NCBI GenBank assembly: GCA_003486675.1
Contig: DNGG01000305.1
Location: forward strand, 1 to 5,338
Source: Cyanobacteria bacterium UBA11372
GTDB taxonomy: Bacteria; Cyanobacteriota; Cyanobacteriia; Cyanobacteriales; Aerosakkonemataceae
Reading direction: 5' to 3'
Length of the DNA stretch: 5,338 nt
The notes under the pieces are model-generated. The model was not told the DNA's origin and ran no database searches. It saw only the letters and a list, made by a program, of their open reading frames with translations. The stretch's first letter is position 1; every line of letters starts with the position of its first letter. Made by a program: the position numbers and the translations under genes. Positions 5,280-5,338 of this stretch are shown here, one piece after another.

Positions 5280-5338
5280 GGGGCGGGTTTTACAAGTTTC
5301 CTTTGAGCCGAAGCCAATTGTGTTGATAAACCCGCCCC
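5280..5338. repeat. Palindromic repeat with GGGGCGGGTTT arms, at the window edge
   Basis: Perfect 11-bp arms, GGGGCGGGTTT (5280-5290) and AAACCCGCCCC (5328-5338), enclose a 37-nt loop. It is preceded by GTA, as expected for the GTAGGGGCGGGTTT-type repeats common in cyanobacterial intergenic DNA. The right side is cut by the window end and probably continues. It lies 59 bp after the small gene and may form the 3' hairpin of its transcript; there is no T-run in view. Confidence 0.7.

Overview
The window is most likely chromosomal DNA from a cyanobacterium, probably a filamentous one. Seven copies of the HIP1 octamer GCGATCGC (starting at 232, 1458, 1665, 1877, 3330, 3489 and 3942) occur in 5.3 kb, far above chance. 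There are also a GUN4-domain protein, heptanucleotide tandem repeats and short palindromic intergenic repeats, all typical of these genomes. No RNA gene, CRISPR array, integrase or transposase gene is visible.

Layout from left to right. Four genes lie on the minus strand: a GUN4-domain protein (31-795), a type III glutamine synthetase GlnT (995-2305), a MetX-like alpha/beta hydrolase (2586-3605) and a membrane fatty-acid-desaturase family protein (3602-4567). The desaturase is transcribed first and its stop overlaps the hydrolase start in an ATGA, so these two form a tight operon. A 408-bp AT-rich intergenic region follows. It holds a 71-bp palindromic element, a plausible sigma70-type promoter and an 18-bp operator-like palindrome. 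These precede a small plus-strand gene (4976-5221) that encodes an unrecognised, 30% threonine, 81-residue protein built on a 10-residue tandem repeat.

glnT is bracketed by two inverted copies of one ~105-bp palindromic element (854-958 and 2471-2575, about 92% identical). Two further stem-loop elements, at 4824-4894 and 5280-5338, have different sequences but nearly the same geometry: perfect or near-perfect arms around a 36-37 nt loop.

Functionally, GlnT should form glutamine or a related gamma-glutamyl amide. The desaturase and hydrolase probably act on the same or successive acyl substrates, but the substrate cannot be read from sequence. The GUN4 protein probably binds a tetrapyrrole. 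Nothing shows that the four genes form one pathway. The most novel-looking item is the small Thr-rich repeat protein with its own promoter and operator-like palindrome.
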